DNA of 64,000 bases from Lysobacter sp. K5869 (GTDB taxonomy: Bacteria; Pseudomonadota; Gammaproteobacteria; Xanthomonadales; Xanthomonadaceae): positions 1,961,001 through 2,025,000 of the forward strand of contig NZ_CP072597.1 in the NCBI RefSeq assembly GCF_018847975.1, in the 5' to 3' direction. A program made the translations under genes and the position numbers. The notes under the pieces are model-generated. The model was not told the origin of the DNA. It did not search any database and saw nothing but the letters and a program-made list of their open reading frames with translations. Positions 53,208 to 61,432 of the stretch are shown here, piece after piece (position 1 is the stretch's first letter; each line of letters begins with the position of its first letter).

Positions 53208-53678
53208 ATGTCCCACGCTTCCGCCCACGCTCCCGCTTCCCGCCGCCTGCGCGGCGCCGCGCTCGCCGCCGCGCTGTTGGCCGCGTTCGCGCTGCCGGGG
53301 ACGGCCGCGGCGCGCGACACCCTCACCTGCAAGCTGCGCTTCACCATGTCGGGCTGGTCGGTGTTCTACAAGACGTCCTCCGGCTCGGGCACGGTCAGCT
53401 GCAGCAACGGCCAGAGCTTCGGGGTGAAGATCCGCGCCAAGGGCGGCGGCCTCACCGTCGGCAAGTCGCGCATCGATCACGGCACCGGCGAGTTCTCCGG
53501 CGTGCACAGCATCTCCGACGTGCTCGGCAGCTACGCCACCGCCGAGGCCCACGCCGGCGCGGCGCGTTCGAGCAAGGCCCAGGTGATGACCAAGGGCGAA
53601 GTGTCGCTGGCGCTGGCCGGCACCGGCCAGGGCTGGGACCTGGGCGTGGCGTTCGGCAAGTTCACCCTCTCGCGCTGA
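53208..53678 (+). CDS. Exported DUF992-like protein
   Basis: The 156-residue protein has a signal peptide (ends AAA before Arg). A domain opening LTCKLRFTMSGWSVFYKTSS follows, then KIRAKGGGLTVG and VLGSYATAEAHAGAARSSKA, and it ends GWDLGVAFGKFTLS. The pattern of strands and the closing GxxxGxxF resembles DUF992, exported proteins with a glycine-rich end. The match is from memory of the family and moderate. No partner genes. Confidence 0.55.
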   Translation: MSHASAHAPASRRLRGAALAAALLAAFALPGTAAARDTLTCKLRFTMSGWSVFYKTSSGSGTVSCSNGQSFGVKIRAKGGGLTVGKSRIDHGTGEFSGVHSISDVLGSYATAEAHAGAARSSKAQVMTKGEVSLALAGTGQGWDLGVAFGKFTLSR

Positions 53679-53833
53679 CTGGATCGCTAACGCGCGGTGG
53701 CTGCCGGCTGAATCGGCGCCGCGCCGCGCGTTGATCCGCGCGCGGCGGGCCCGACTTAGGCAAGGTGCCTGGACGGATCGAGCGTCCACGCCGACCGCCA
53801 GCGCAGCCGCGACGACGACGCGAGGAGCCCGCC

Positions 53834-54484
53834 ATGCCGCACCATCCGCTGAAACGAAAATTCTTCGCGCTGACCGCGTCGCTGGCGGCGCTGCTGGGCA
53901 CGCCGCTGCACGCGCAGGACCTGCCGCAGGGTTGGGAACCGCGCAGCGGCGACGGCTGGGTGGACGTGTGGCTGGGCGACATCAACCGCTACGGCGCGCG
54001 TTATCGCGAGCCCTTCGTCGACGAGATGGTCCGCTACTACGGCGCGCCGCGCGAACTGGTCGGCGAACTGCTCGACCGCCGCCGCTGGACGCCGGGCGAT
54101 GTCTATTACGCCTGCGCGCTGGCCCAAGTGCTGGGCCGTCCGTGCCGCTACGTGGTGGACGAGTGGGACCGCGACCACGCCGAAGGCTGGGGCGCGGTGG
54201 CGCAGCGGCTCGGGGTCAAGCCGGGCTCGGCCGATTTCCACAAGCTCAAGCGCGGTTTCGTGCCGACCTACGACCGCTGGGGCCGGCCGATCCTGATCGA
54301 CAGCGAGCTGCGCCGCGATTTCCCCAACCGGCCGTTCCGCGACGTGGAAACGCCGGCGCCGGCGAAAGCGAAGGACGCCAAGGGCGGCGACAAGGCCAAG
54401 CTCGGCAAGGGCGCGGCCGGCAAGAGTCCGCCGGGCAAACCGGCGGCCAAGGACAAGCCCGGCAAGGGCCAGGGCAAGGGATGA
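53834..54484 (+). CDS. Exported protein with Lys/Gly/Pro-rich tail
   Basis: The 216-residue protein has a signal peptide ending LHA before Gln. A globular domain rich in Trp and aromatic residues follows (GWVDVWLGDINRYGARY, VRYYGAPRELVGELLD, WTPGDVYYACALAQVLGRPC). The last 45 residues alternate Lys, Gly, Pro and Ala. GAGGAG precedes the ATG. It is a conserved-looking Xanthomonadaceae protein with no function I can state. Confidence 0.65.
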   Translation: MPHHPLKRKFFALTASLAALLGTPLHAQDLPQGWEPRSGDGWVDVWLGDINRYGARYREPFVDEMVRYYGAPRELVGELLDRRRWTPGDVYYACALAQVLGRPCRYVVDEWDRDHAEGWGAVAQRLGVKPGSADFHKLKRGFVPTYDRWGRPILIDSELRRDFPNRPFRDVETPAPAKAKDAKGGDKAKLGKGAAGKSPPGKPAAKDKPGKGQGKG

Positions 54485-54565
54485 GCGAAACGGCGGCCGA
54501 GGGCCGCCGTTTTCGTTGGTGCGCACGGCGGGCGCGCGGCCGCGGCCCGCGGCTATGATCGGAGC

Positions 54566-55069
54566 ATGAACGATTCTTCCGTCGCCGCCGATTCCGTCCG
54601 CATCGTCGAGTACCACCCGCGCTGGCGCGACGATTTCGCCCGCCTCAACATCGAATGGCTGGAGCGCTGGTTCGCGGTCGAGCCCATCGACCGCGAAGTG
54701 CTCGGCGACCCGGAAACCCATTTGCTCGCCGGCGGCGGCCGCATCCTGTTCGCGGTCGACGCCGACGACCGCGCCTTGGGCACGGTGGCGCTGCTGCCGT
54801 ACGCAGACGGCAGCGTGGAGTTGACCAAGATGGCGGTGGCGCCGGAACTGCGCGGCGGCGGCATCGGCCGGCGCTTGATGCGTGGCGCCATCGACGCGTT
54901 CGCGCAGATGGGCGGGCGCGAGCTGTTCCTGGAATCCAGCACGAAACTGGCGCCGGCCTTGAAGTTGTACGAGAGCGTCGGCTTCCGCCACCACCCGGCG
55001 CCGCGACCGGGTTCGCATTACCAACGCGCCGACGTCTACATGATTTGGGAACCCGAACGCGGCGAATAA
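54566..55069 (+). CDS. GNAT-family acetyltransferase
   Basis: The 167-residue protein has the GNAT core: LGTVALLPYADGSVELTKMAV, then APELRGGGIGRRLMRGAI, the acetyl-CoA pyrophosphate loop (Q/RxxGxG/A), and LYESVGFRH. It transfers an acetyl group to an amine; the substrate is unknown. TATGAT (54554-54559) ends six bases before the ATG without a Shine-Dalgarno. Confidence 0.88.
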   Translation: MNDSSVAADSVRIVEYHPRWRDDFARLNIEWLERWFAVEPIDREVLGDPETHLLAGGGRILFAVDADDRALGTVALLPYADGSVELTKMAVAPELRGGGIGRRLMRGAIDAFAQMGGRELFLESSTKLAPALKLYESVGFRHHPAPRPGSHYQRADVYMIWEPERGE

Positions 55070-55083
55070 CCGCACGAAGCTCG

Positions 55084-55170
55084 TGTAGGAGCGGCGTGAG
55101 CCGCGACCGCGAATTTCGGCCTGCAGCGCGAGCCCGAAGCCCTGCGGTCGCGGCTTACGCCGCTCCTACA
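55084..55170. repeat. Interspersed palindrome copy 5
   Basis: Arms 55084-55110 (start TGTAGGAGCGGCGTGAGCCG) and 55144-55170 are complementary except for one G/T-type mismatch. It lies between convergent genes. Confidence 0.85.
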
Positions 55171-55191
55171 GGGAGCCATCGCGGCTTGCGT

Positions 55192-57030
55192 TCAAACCGC
55201 GGCTTCTTCGCCCTGCCGCAACTGCAAATCCCACATCTGCGCGTACACCCCGTCCAACGCCAGCAACTGCGCATGCGTGCCGCGTTCGAGAATGCGCCCG
55301 GCGTCCATGACCAAGATCTGATCCGCATCCATCACCGTCGACAAGCGATGCGCGATCACCAGCGTGGTGCGCCCCACCGCGAGGCGGTCGAGTTCGTCCT
55401 GGATCGCGCGCTCGGACTTGGAATCCAGCGCCGAGGTCGCCTCGTCGAAAATCAGAATCGAAGGATTCTTGAGCAGCGCGCGGGCGATGGCCACGCGCTG
55501 CTTTTCGCCGCCCGACAGCTTCAGGCCGCGCTCGCCGACCGGCGTGTCGTAACCGTCGGGCAAGCCGACGATGAAATCGTGGATGTGCGCCGCGCGCGCC
55601 GCCGCTTCGACTTCGGCCTCGCCGGCGTCGGGCCGGCCGTAGCGGATGTTGTAGCCGATGGTGTCGTTGAACAGCACCGTGTCCTGCGGAACGATGCCGA
55701 TCGCGCCGCGCAGCGAGGACTGCGCGAGCGAGCGCAGATCGGTGCCGTCGATTTCGATCGCGCCGGCGTCCACGTCGTAGAAGCGGTACAGCAAGCGCGC
55801 CAAGGTCGATTTGCCCGAGCCGGAATGGCCGACCACGGCGACGGTGGCGCCGGCGGCGATCTCGAAGTCGACGCCGCGCAGGATCTCGCGGCGCGGGTCG
55901 TAGCCGAAGCGCACGTCGCGGAAGCGCACCGACGGCCGCGCCGAGGCCAGGGCCGTCGCGCCGCTCGCGTCCTGCACGTCCTGGCGCTCGTCGAGCAGGC
56001 CGAACAAGCGCTCCATGTTGGTCAGCGCCTGCTTCACTTCGCGGTACATCATGCCGAGCATGAACAACGGCGCCGACAGCTGCAGCAGATAGGCGTTGAC
56101 CAACACCAGATCGCCGACGGTCATGCGGCCTTCGACCACGCCCTTGGCGGCCAGCCACATCATCGCGGTCACGCCCAGCGCCACCACCAGGCTCTGGCCG
56201 AGGTTGAGCACGGCGAGCGTCTTGATCGACATCACCTGCGCGTTTTCCAAATGGCGCAAGTTGTCGTCGTAACGGCGCGCTTCGTGTTCTTCGTTGTTGA
56301 AGTATTTGACCGTCTCGTAGTTGAGCAGCGAATCCACCGCGCGCTCGTTGGCGCGGGTGTCGGCCTCGACCGAGGCGCGGTAATAGCGCGTGCGCCATTC
56401 GGTCACCGCCACCGTCCACAGGCCGTAGAGCAGCAGCGTGCCGATGGCGACCGCGGCGAAGCGCCAGTCGAACATCCACACCAGCACCGCGGTCACCAGC
56501 GCCACTTCGATCAGCACCGGGACGATGGTGTAGAGGGTCCAGTCGAGCAGGTCGGAAATCGCGCTGCCGCCGCGTTCGACATCGCGGGCGACGCCGCCGG
56601 TGCGGCGGGCGAGGTGGAAGCGCAGGCTCAGCCCGTGCAGGTGGCGGAACACTTGCAGGGTGACCTGGCGCGAGGTGCGCGCCATGACGCGGGCGAACAC
56701 CACTTGGCGCAGTTCGGTGAACAACGTCACGCCGACGCGCGAGGCGCCGTAGGCCAGCAGCAGGCCGACCGGCAGCAACAACGGCGTGACCGGCACGTTG
56801 AGCTGGTCGATCAACTGCTTGAGCGCCATCGGCACAAACAGGTTCAACAGCTTGGCCGCCAGTACCATCAGCAAGGCGAGGACGATGCGGCCGACATAGG
56901 GACGCAGATACGGCAGCAGCGAGGCGATCACCGACCATTCGCCGCGGCGGCCTTCGGCGCGGGCGAGCGGCACGGCGCCGTCGCCGGCGTCGCCGTCGGC
57001 GAGGGGTTCGGTGGGGGGCGTGGCGGTCAT
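55192..57030 (-). CDS. ABC exporter, Atm1/HMT1 type (fused permease and ATPase)
   Basis: The 612-residue half-transporter has six transmembrane helices (about residues 35-320) including the ATM-type NYETVKYFNNEEHEARRYD motif. The ATPase domain has Walker A GHSGSGKST, Q-loop IVPQDTVLFNDTIGYN, signature LSGGEKQRVA and Walker B ILIFDEATSALD. The NxExVKxFxxE signature places it with ABCB6/7, Atm1 and HMT1 proteins, which export glutathione-bound metals or sulfur species. It should act as a homodimer in the inner membrane. No Shine-Dalgarno is seen. Confidence 0.88.
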   Translation of the reverse strand: MTATPPTEPLADGDAGDGAVPLARAEGRRGEWSVIASLLPYLRPYVGRIVLALLMVLAAKLLNLFVPMALKQLIDQLNVPVTPLLLPVGLLLAYGASRVGVTLFTELRQVVFARVMARTSRQVTLQVFRHLHGLSLRFHLARRTGGVARDVERGGSAISDLLDWTLYTIVPVLIEVALVTAVLVWMFDWRFAAVAIGTLLLYGLWTVAVTEWRTRYYRASVEADTRANERAVDSLLNYETVKYFNNEEHEARRYDDNLRHLENAQVMSIKTLAVLNLGQSLVVALGVTAMMWLAAKGVVEGRMTVGDLVLVNAYLLQLSAPLFMLGMMYREVKQALTNMERLFGLLDERQDVQDASGATALASARPSVRFRDVRFGYDPRREILRGVDFEIAAGATVAVVGHSGSGKSTLARLLYRFYDVDAGAIEIDGTDLRSLAQSSLRGAIGIVPQDTVLFNDTIGYNIRYGRPDAGEAEVEAAARAAHIHDFIVGLPDGYDTPVGERGLKLSGGEKQRVAIARALLKNPSILIFDEATSALDSKSERAIQDELDRLAVGRTTLVIAHRLSTVMDADQILVMDAGRILERGTHAQLLALDGVYAQMWDLQLRQGEEAAV

Positions 57031-57218
57031 GCGGTTCCGGGGTCGGGCGGCGGAGTGCGAGCATAGGACCTCCAGTGCGCTTGGGGTCAAGCCGCCAGAC
57101 CGCGCGCTCGAAAACGTCGCGGCCGGCGTGGCATCCTGGGCGTCCCGCCGCGCGTCCGGCCGGGCGCCCGCGAGCGTCCGCGCGAGCCGCCGCGCGCCCA
57201 CGCAAGGAGCCCGCAGGC

Positions 57219-58079
57219 ATGAACGCCCCGACACGTCCGTCCGAACCCGCGCTGCCGCGCCGCTTCGCCTCCGTCCTCGCCGCCGCCGCGCTGTGCGCCG
57301 CCGCGTTCGCGCCGCCGCTGGCCGCGCAGGGCTACCGGCCGGCGTATCCGCCGCAGCGCCCCGCGGGCGCGACCACCGCGGGCGCGCCGGCGCCGGTGCT
57401 GCGCGCCTGCTTCCTGCTCGCCGACCTGGGCGGCAGCGAACTGCGCCGCCAGCCGGCGACCGGCTGCGACCGCCGGGTCGCGCCGGCGGCGACCTTCGAG
57501 ATCCCCGCTGCGCTGGCCGCGCTGGACGCCTCGGTCGTGCGCAGCAACGACAGTTCCTTCGGCGGCCAGACCGTCGACCGCGCGCTGGCCTATTCCTCGC
57601 CCGAGTACTTCCGCGACGTCGACCACCAGATGGGCTCGGTGCGCATGGGCGAATACCTCAACCGCTACGGCTTCGGCAACGCCGACACCCGCAGCGGCGG
57701 CGAATACTGGAACGGCGGCTCGCTGCAGATTTCGCCGAACGAACAAATGCGCTTCCTGCAGCGCTTCTTCGCCGGCGAACTGCCGGTCTCGCGTCAGGCC
57801 GCGCTGAGCGTGCGCGCCGGGCTCGAGCAGCCGATGGGCCTGCTGACCTCGCCCAGCGGCGCGGTGTTGACCGGGCAGATGCGCAGCGGCGTGCCCAACC
57901 TCAGCAAGGGCGGCGCGATCGCCGCCGGCAACGAAGCGGTGCGCTGGCAGATCGGGCTGATCACGCGCGGCACCCGCAACTACGTGTTCGTCAGCTGCGT
58001 GACCGGTCCGCTGAGCCTGCCGGAGGGCGCGGCCGCGGTGCTGGCGACCAAGGAACTGCGCGACGCCGGCATTCTGTAA
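57219..58079 (+). CDS. Class D beta-lactamase-like protein with altered active site
   Basis: The 286-residue protein has a signal peptide ending LAA before Gln. Its fold markers match OXA enzymes: RACFLLADLGGSE, CDRRVAPAATFEIPAALAAL, AYSSPEYFRDV, YGFGNAD, EYWNGGSLQISPNEQ MRFL and SKGGAIAAG near the end. The usual STFK nucleophile motif reads ATFE (Ala91, Glu94), so both the acylated Ser and the carbamylated Lys are replaced. It is unlikely to hydrolyse beta-lactams by the normal route. It could be a sensor-like or non-enzymatic penicillin-binding relative. AAGGAG precedes the ATG. Confidence 0.75.
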   Translation: MNAPTRPSEPALPRRFASVLAAAALCAAAFAPPLAAQGYRPAYPPQRPAGATTAGAPAPVLRACFLLADLGGSELRRQPATGCDRRVAPAATFEIPAALAALDASVVRSNDSSFGGQTVDRALAYSSPEYFRDVDHQMGSVRMGEYLNRYGFGNADTRSGGEYWNGGSLQISPNEQMRFLQRFFAGELPVSRQAALSVRAGLEQPMGLLTSPSGAVLTGQMRSGVPNLSKGGAIAAGNEAVRWQIGLITRGTRNYVFVSCVTGPLSLPEGAAAVLATKELRDAGIL

Positions 58080-58100
58080 GCGCCGTCGCGGCGCGCGCGC

Positions 58101-59693
58101 TCACTGCGGCGCGCGCACCCGCTCCCAATCCAGGCCGAAGCGCGCCAGATACTTGCGCAGGCGGTCGGCGTCGTTGCTGCTGGCCTTGCTCGCGCGCGAG
58201 ACCGCGAACAGCTCGCGCCCGGCTTGCGACAGGTTCTTGCTGCGCCGGCATACGGCCAGCACGTCTTCCAGTTGCACGCGGTCGAAGCGGTCGAGCGCGG
58301 CCGCCCCGGCATCGCCGAGCACCTCGACCAGCAGCGACGGCGCATGTGCGCCATGCCACTGCGCGCGCAGCCGGCCGATCTCCTCCTCGACCAGATCGGT
58401 GCGGATGCGGCCGCCGTCGGCCAGCGTGGCCAAGCGCATCACCGAAGCGCCGAGATCGCGGAAATTGCCGCTCCAGCGCGCCTCGCCGCTGAGCGCGAAA
58501 CTCAGGTAGCGCGTGCGCGCCTCGCGGCTGAAGGTCACCCGCTGGTGGTTTTCGCGCGAGTGCCGCTCCAGCTCGAACTCCAGGTTCGGCTCGATGTCTT
58601 CCGCGCGCTCGGCCAGACCGGGCAGGCGGTACGTCCACAGATTCAGACGCGCGAGCAAGTCCTCGCGGAAGCGGCCTTCCAGCACGCTGACCTGCAAGTC
58701 GCGGTTGGTGCCGGCGATCAGCTGGAAATCGCTCTCGACTTCCTTGTCGCCGCCGACCGGCAAGAAGCGCTTCTCTTCCAGCGCGCGCAGCAGCATGGCT
58801 TGTTCGTCCAAGCCCAGTTCGCCGATTTCGTCGAGAAACAGCAGGCCTTGGTGCGCCGAGCGCAGCAGGCCGGCGCGGTCGGCGGCGGCGCCGGTGTAGG
58901 CGCCCTTGATATGGCCGAACAGCGTGCTCATCGCGCCGTCGCCGCGCAGGGTCGCGCAGTTGACCTCGACGAAGCGGCCGGGCAGCTGGTGCTTTTGTTT
59001 TTTCAGATCGAACACGCGCCGCGCGAGCTGGCTCTTGCCGGCGCCGGTCGGGCCCATCAGCAGCATCGGCGACTTCGAGCGCGTGGCCACGGTTTCGATC
59101 TGTTCGATCATGCGGTTGAACGCGGGGTTGCGCGTGGCGATGCCGCTCTTGAGCAGGTCGCGGTCGTGCAGGCTCTGCTCGGCGAAGCGCTGGGCGATGC
59201 GGTCGTAGCGCGACAGGTCGAGATCGATGACCGCGTAGCTGCCGGGCGAGCGGCCGTCCTGCTTGCGCGGCGGCGCGGTCTGCAGCAGCCGGCCGGGGAA
59301 TAGGCGGCTTTCGGCGAGCAGGAACCAGCAGATCTGGGTGACGTGGGTGCCGGTGGTGATGTGGACGTAGTAGTCCTCCTCGTCCGGGCGGAAGTCGTAG
59401 CCGCGGACGAAGTCGTCGAGTACGCCGTAGACGCCTTCGAAGTCCCAGGGATCGCTGAGGTAGACGTCGTGGCGGCGGATGTCGGTTTCCGGCGAGACCT
59501 GGGCGAGGTCGGCCACGACTTGCCCGGCGAGCCGGGCGAAGCGGCGCTCGTCGGCGAGCAGCTCCATGCGGTCGAGCAGGAAGTCCTCGTGCATGCCCAG
59601 CGAGACGGTCGGGCGCCATTTCTCCCAGCGGCCGGCGCCGGAGGCGGCGTCGAGCTGGGTGCCGAGCATGCCGATGACGACCTGGCGCTTCAT
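58101..59693 (-). CDS. RtcR, sigma54-dependent activator of the RNA repair operon
   Basis: The 530-residue protein has three parts. The N-terminal CARF domain (to about residue 160; IGMLGTQLDAASG, YYVHITTGTHVTQICWFLL) senses a nucleotide or RNA-end signal. The AAA+ domain has Walker A GPTGAGKS, a GAYTGA loop contacting sigma54 (most activators have GAFTGA), and LLFLDEIGELGLDEQ. The C-terminal HTH region has VQLEDVLAVCRRSKNLSQAG. RtcR activates the rtcBA operon when RNA damage or certain 2',3'-cyclic-phosphate RNA ends appear. It is divergent from rsr. Confidence 0.93.
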   Translation of the reverse strand: MKRQVVIGMLGTQLDAASGAGRWEKWRPTVSLGMHEDFLLDRMELLADERRFARLAGQVVADLAQVSPETDIRRHDVYLSDPWDFEGVYGVLDDFVRGYDFRPDEEDYYVHITTGTHVTQICWFLLAESRLFPGRLLQTAPPRKQDGRSPGSYAVIDLDLSRYDRIAQRFAEQSLHDRDLLKSGIATRNPAFNRMIEQIETVATRSKSPMLLMGPTGAGKSQLARRVFDLKKQKHQLPGRFVEVNCATLRGDGAMSTLFGHIKGAYTGAAADRAGLLRSAHQGLLFLDEIGELGLDEQAMLLRALEEKRFLPVGGDKEVESDFQLIAGTNRDLQVSVLEGRFREDLLARLNLWTYRLPGLAERAEDIEPNLEFELERHSRENHQRVTFSREARTRYLSFALSGEARWSGNFRDLGASVMRLATLADGGRIRTDLVEEEIGRLRAQWHGAHAPSLLVEVLGDAGAAALDRFDRVQLEDVLAVCRRSKNLSQAGRELFAVSRASKASSNDADRLRKYLARFGLDWERVRAPQ

Positions 59694-59758
59694 GGAGATA
59701 TCCGATCAGATAAATTCTTATCCTGAAGTATAGAAATATGTCGTCCGGAAAGGCGAGC

Positions 59759-59775
59759 CCGAAACGCTGTTTCGG
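59759..59775. promoter_or_regulatory. Candidate RtcR upstream activator site
   Basis: CCGAAACGCTGTTTCGG is a perfect palindrome with 7-bp arms, about 47 bases upstream of the -24 element. Upstream activators bind at such distances, and the intervening IHF-like site allows looping. Assignment to RtcR is inferred from position. Confidence 0.55.
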
Positions 59776-59790
59776 AATAAATATTTTTAA

Positions 59791-59803
59791 AATCAATATC
59801 TTG
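59791..59803 (+). promoter_or_regulatory. IHF-like site
   Basis: AATCAATATCTTG matches the IHF consensus WATCAANNNNTTR at every fixed position. It lies between the candidate activator palindrome and the sigma54 promoter in an A/T-rich stretch. Confidence 0.6.
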
Positions 59804-59821
59804 AGTTGTGGTCGGAAAAGT

Positions 59822-59837
59822 TGGCACGGGGGTTGCT
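59822..59837 (+). promoter_or_regulatory. Sigma54 (-24/-12) promoter of the rsr-rtcBA operon
   Basis: TGGCACG-GGGG-TTGCT is an exact match to the sigma54 consensus TGGCACGNNNNTTGCW. The GG and GC invariant pairs are 10 bases apart. Transcription should start about 59848, giving a 26-base leader with AAGGA before the rsr ATG. Confidence 0.9.
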
Positions 59838-59873
59838 CTAGTCCAGGCAAGTCCAGAACAAAGGAATGCCCCG

Positions 59874-61424
59874 ATGGCCAACACTTCGCTCTTCGCCTCC
59901 TTGCGCGGCCGCCTGGCCCCGAAGGCCGCTGTCCGCAACGAAGCCGGCGGCGCGGCCTACGCGCGCCGTCCCGAGTCGGCGCTGGCGCTGTACGCGGCCA
60001 CCGGTTGTTTGAACGGCACCTACTACGCCGGCGCCGACGAGCAGCTCGACCACGTGCTGCAGCTGTGCGCGGCGGTGGATCCGGCCTTCGTCGCCAAGAC
60101 CGCGGTCTATGCCCGCGAGCGCGGCCACATGAAGGACATGCCGGTGCTGTTGCTGGCCAGCCTGAGCCTGCGCGACGGCGAGACGATGGAGCGCGCGTTC
60201 GCCCGCGTGGTCGACAACGGCCGGATGCTGCGCAACTTCGTGCAGATCCTGCGCAGCGGCCGGGTCGGCCGCAAGTCGCTGGGTTCGCGGCCGAAGCGCT
60301 TGGTGCGGCAGTGGATCGACAACGCCAGCGTCGAGCAGTTGCTGGCGGCGGCGATCGGCAACGATCCCTCGCTGGCGGACGTGATCAAGATGGTCCGGCC
60401 GAAGCCGGCCGACGCCCAGCGCGCCGCGCTGTACGCGTGGCTGATCGGCAAGCCGTTCGACGAGGCCGCGTTGCCGGCGCTGGTGCGCGAGTACGAGGCG
60501 TTCAAGCGCGAACGTACCGGCGCGCTGCCGAAGCTGCCGTTCCAGTACTTCGCTTCGTTACCGCTGGATGCGGCGCAGTGGGGCGAACTGGCGGGCAACG
60601 TGTCGTGGCAGACGCAGCGGATGAACCTCAACACCTTCCAGCGTCACGGGGTGTTCGAGGACCCGCAGCGGGTGGCCGAGGTCGCGGCGCGTTTGCGCGA
60701 CGAGCGCGCCATCGCCAAGGCGCGGGCGTTCCCGTACCAGTTGATGAGCGCGTACAACGCCGGCGACGGATTGCCGGCGCCGATCCTGGAGGCCTTGCAG
60801 GATGCGATGGAGATCGCGACCCGGCAGGTGCCGAAGCTGGAGGGCGAGGTGGTGGTGGCGGTGGACGTGTCGGGTTCGATGGGCTCGCCGATCACCGGTT
60901 ACCGCAAGGGCGCGACCAGCAAGGTGCGTTGCGTGGACGTGGCGGCGTTGATCGCCGCGTGCATCCAGCGCAACCATCCGGGCGCGCGGGTGCTGCCGTT
61001 CGACACCTCGGTGCGTTCGCTGCGCCTGAACCCGCGCGACAGCGTCATGACCCAGGCCGGTCAGCTTGCCGCGTTGTGCGGCGGCGGCACCTCGGTCAGC
61101 GCGCCGTTCGCGCAGTTGAACCGGGAGAAGGCGGCGGTCGATCTGATCGTATTGGTGTCGGACAACGAGAGTTGGCGCGACACCCGCCAGGGCGGCGCGA
61201 CCGCGACCATGCGCGAGTGGGCGCAGATCAAGGCGCGCAACCCGCGCGCCCGGTTGATCTGCATCGACCTGCAACCGGTGGCGACCGCGCAGACGGTGGA
61301 GTCGGCCGACGTGCTGCATGTCGGCGGCTTCAGCGATGCGGTGTTCGACCTGATCGCGGTGTTCGCGGCCCAAGGCGGCGACAGCGCGCGTTGGGCCGAG
61401 CGGATCGGTTCGATTCCGCTGTAG
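59874..61424 (+). CDS. Rsr, bacterial Ro60 (TROVE domain) protein
   Basis: The 516-residue protein has an N-terminal TROVE HEAT-repeat ring (about residues 20-320; ARRPESALALYAATGCL, KTAVYARERGHMKDMPVLLL) that in Ro60 binds single-stranded RNA ends and Y RNAs. The C-terminal von Willebrand A domain has the MIDAS motif DVSGSMGS (Asp331, Ser333, Ser335), GGGTSVSAP and VLVSDNES. In Deinococcus and Salmonella, Rsr with Y RNA works with ribonucleases in RNA decay and quality control. Here it heads an operon with Y-RNA-like genes and the RtcB/RtcA repair enzymes. AAGGA lies nine bases before the ATG. Confidence 0.93.
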   Translation: MANTSLFASLRGRLAPKAAVRNEAGGAAYARRPESALALYAATGCLNGTYYAGADEQLDHVLQLCAAVDPAFVAKTAVYARERGHMKDMPVLLLASLSLRDGETMERAFARVVDNGRMLRNFVQILRSGRVGRKSLGSRPKRLVRQWIDNASVEQLLAAAIGNDPSLADVIKMVRPKPADAQRAALYAWLIGKPFDEAALPALVREYEAFKRERTGALPKLPFQYFASLPLDAAQWGELAGNVSWQTQRMNLNTFQRHGVFEDPQRVAEVAARLRDERAIAKARAFPYQLMSAYNAGDGLPAPILEALQDAMEIATRQVPKLEGEVVVAVDVSGSMGSPITGYRKGATSKVRCVDVAALIAACIQRNHPGARVLPFDTSVRSLRLNPRDSVMTQAGQLAALCGGGTSVSAPFAQLNREKAAVDLIVLVSDNESWRDTRQGGATATMREWAQIKARNPRARLICIDLQPVATAQTVESADVLHVGGFSDAVFDLIAVFAAQGGDSARWAERIGSIPL

Positions 61425-61432
61425 TGCAACAA

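Noticed and set aside
54655..57066. Long plus-strand open frame opposite the ABC exporter
   Set aside because: It is antisense to an unmistakable ABC transporter and has the His/Arg/Gln-rich composition usual of shadow frames in GC-rich DNA.
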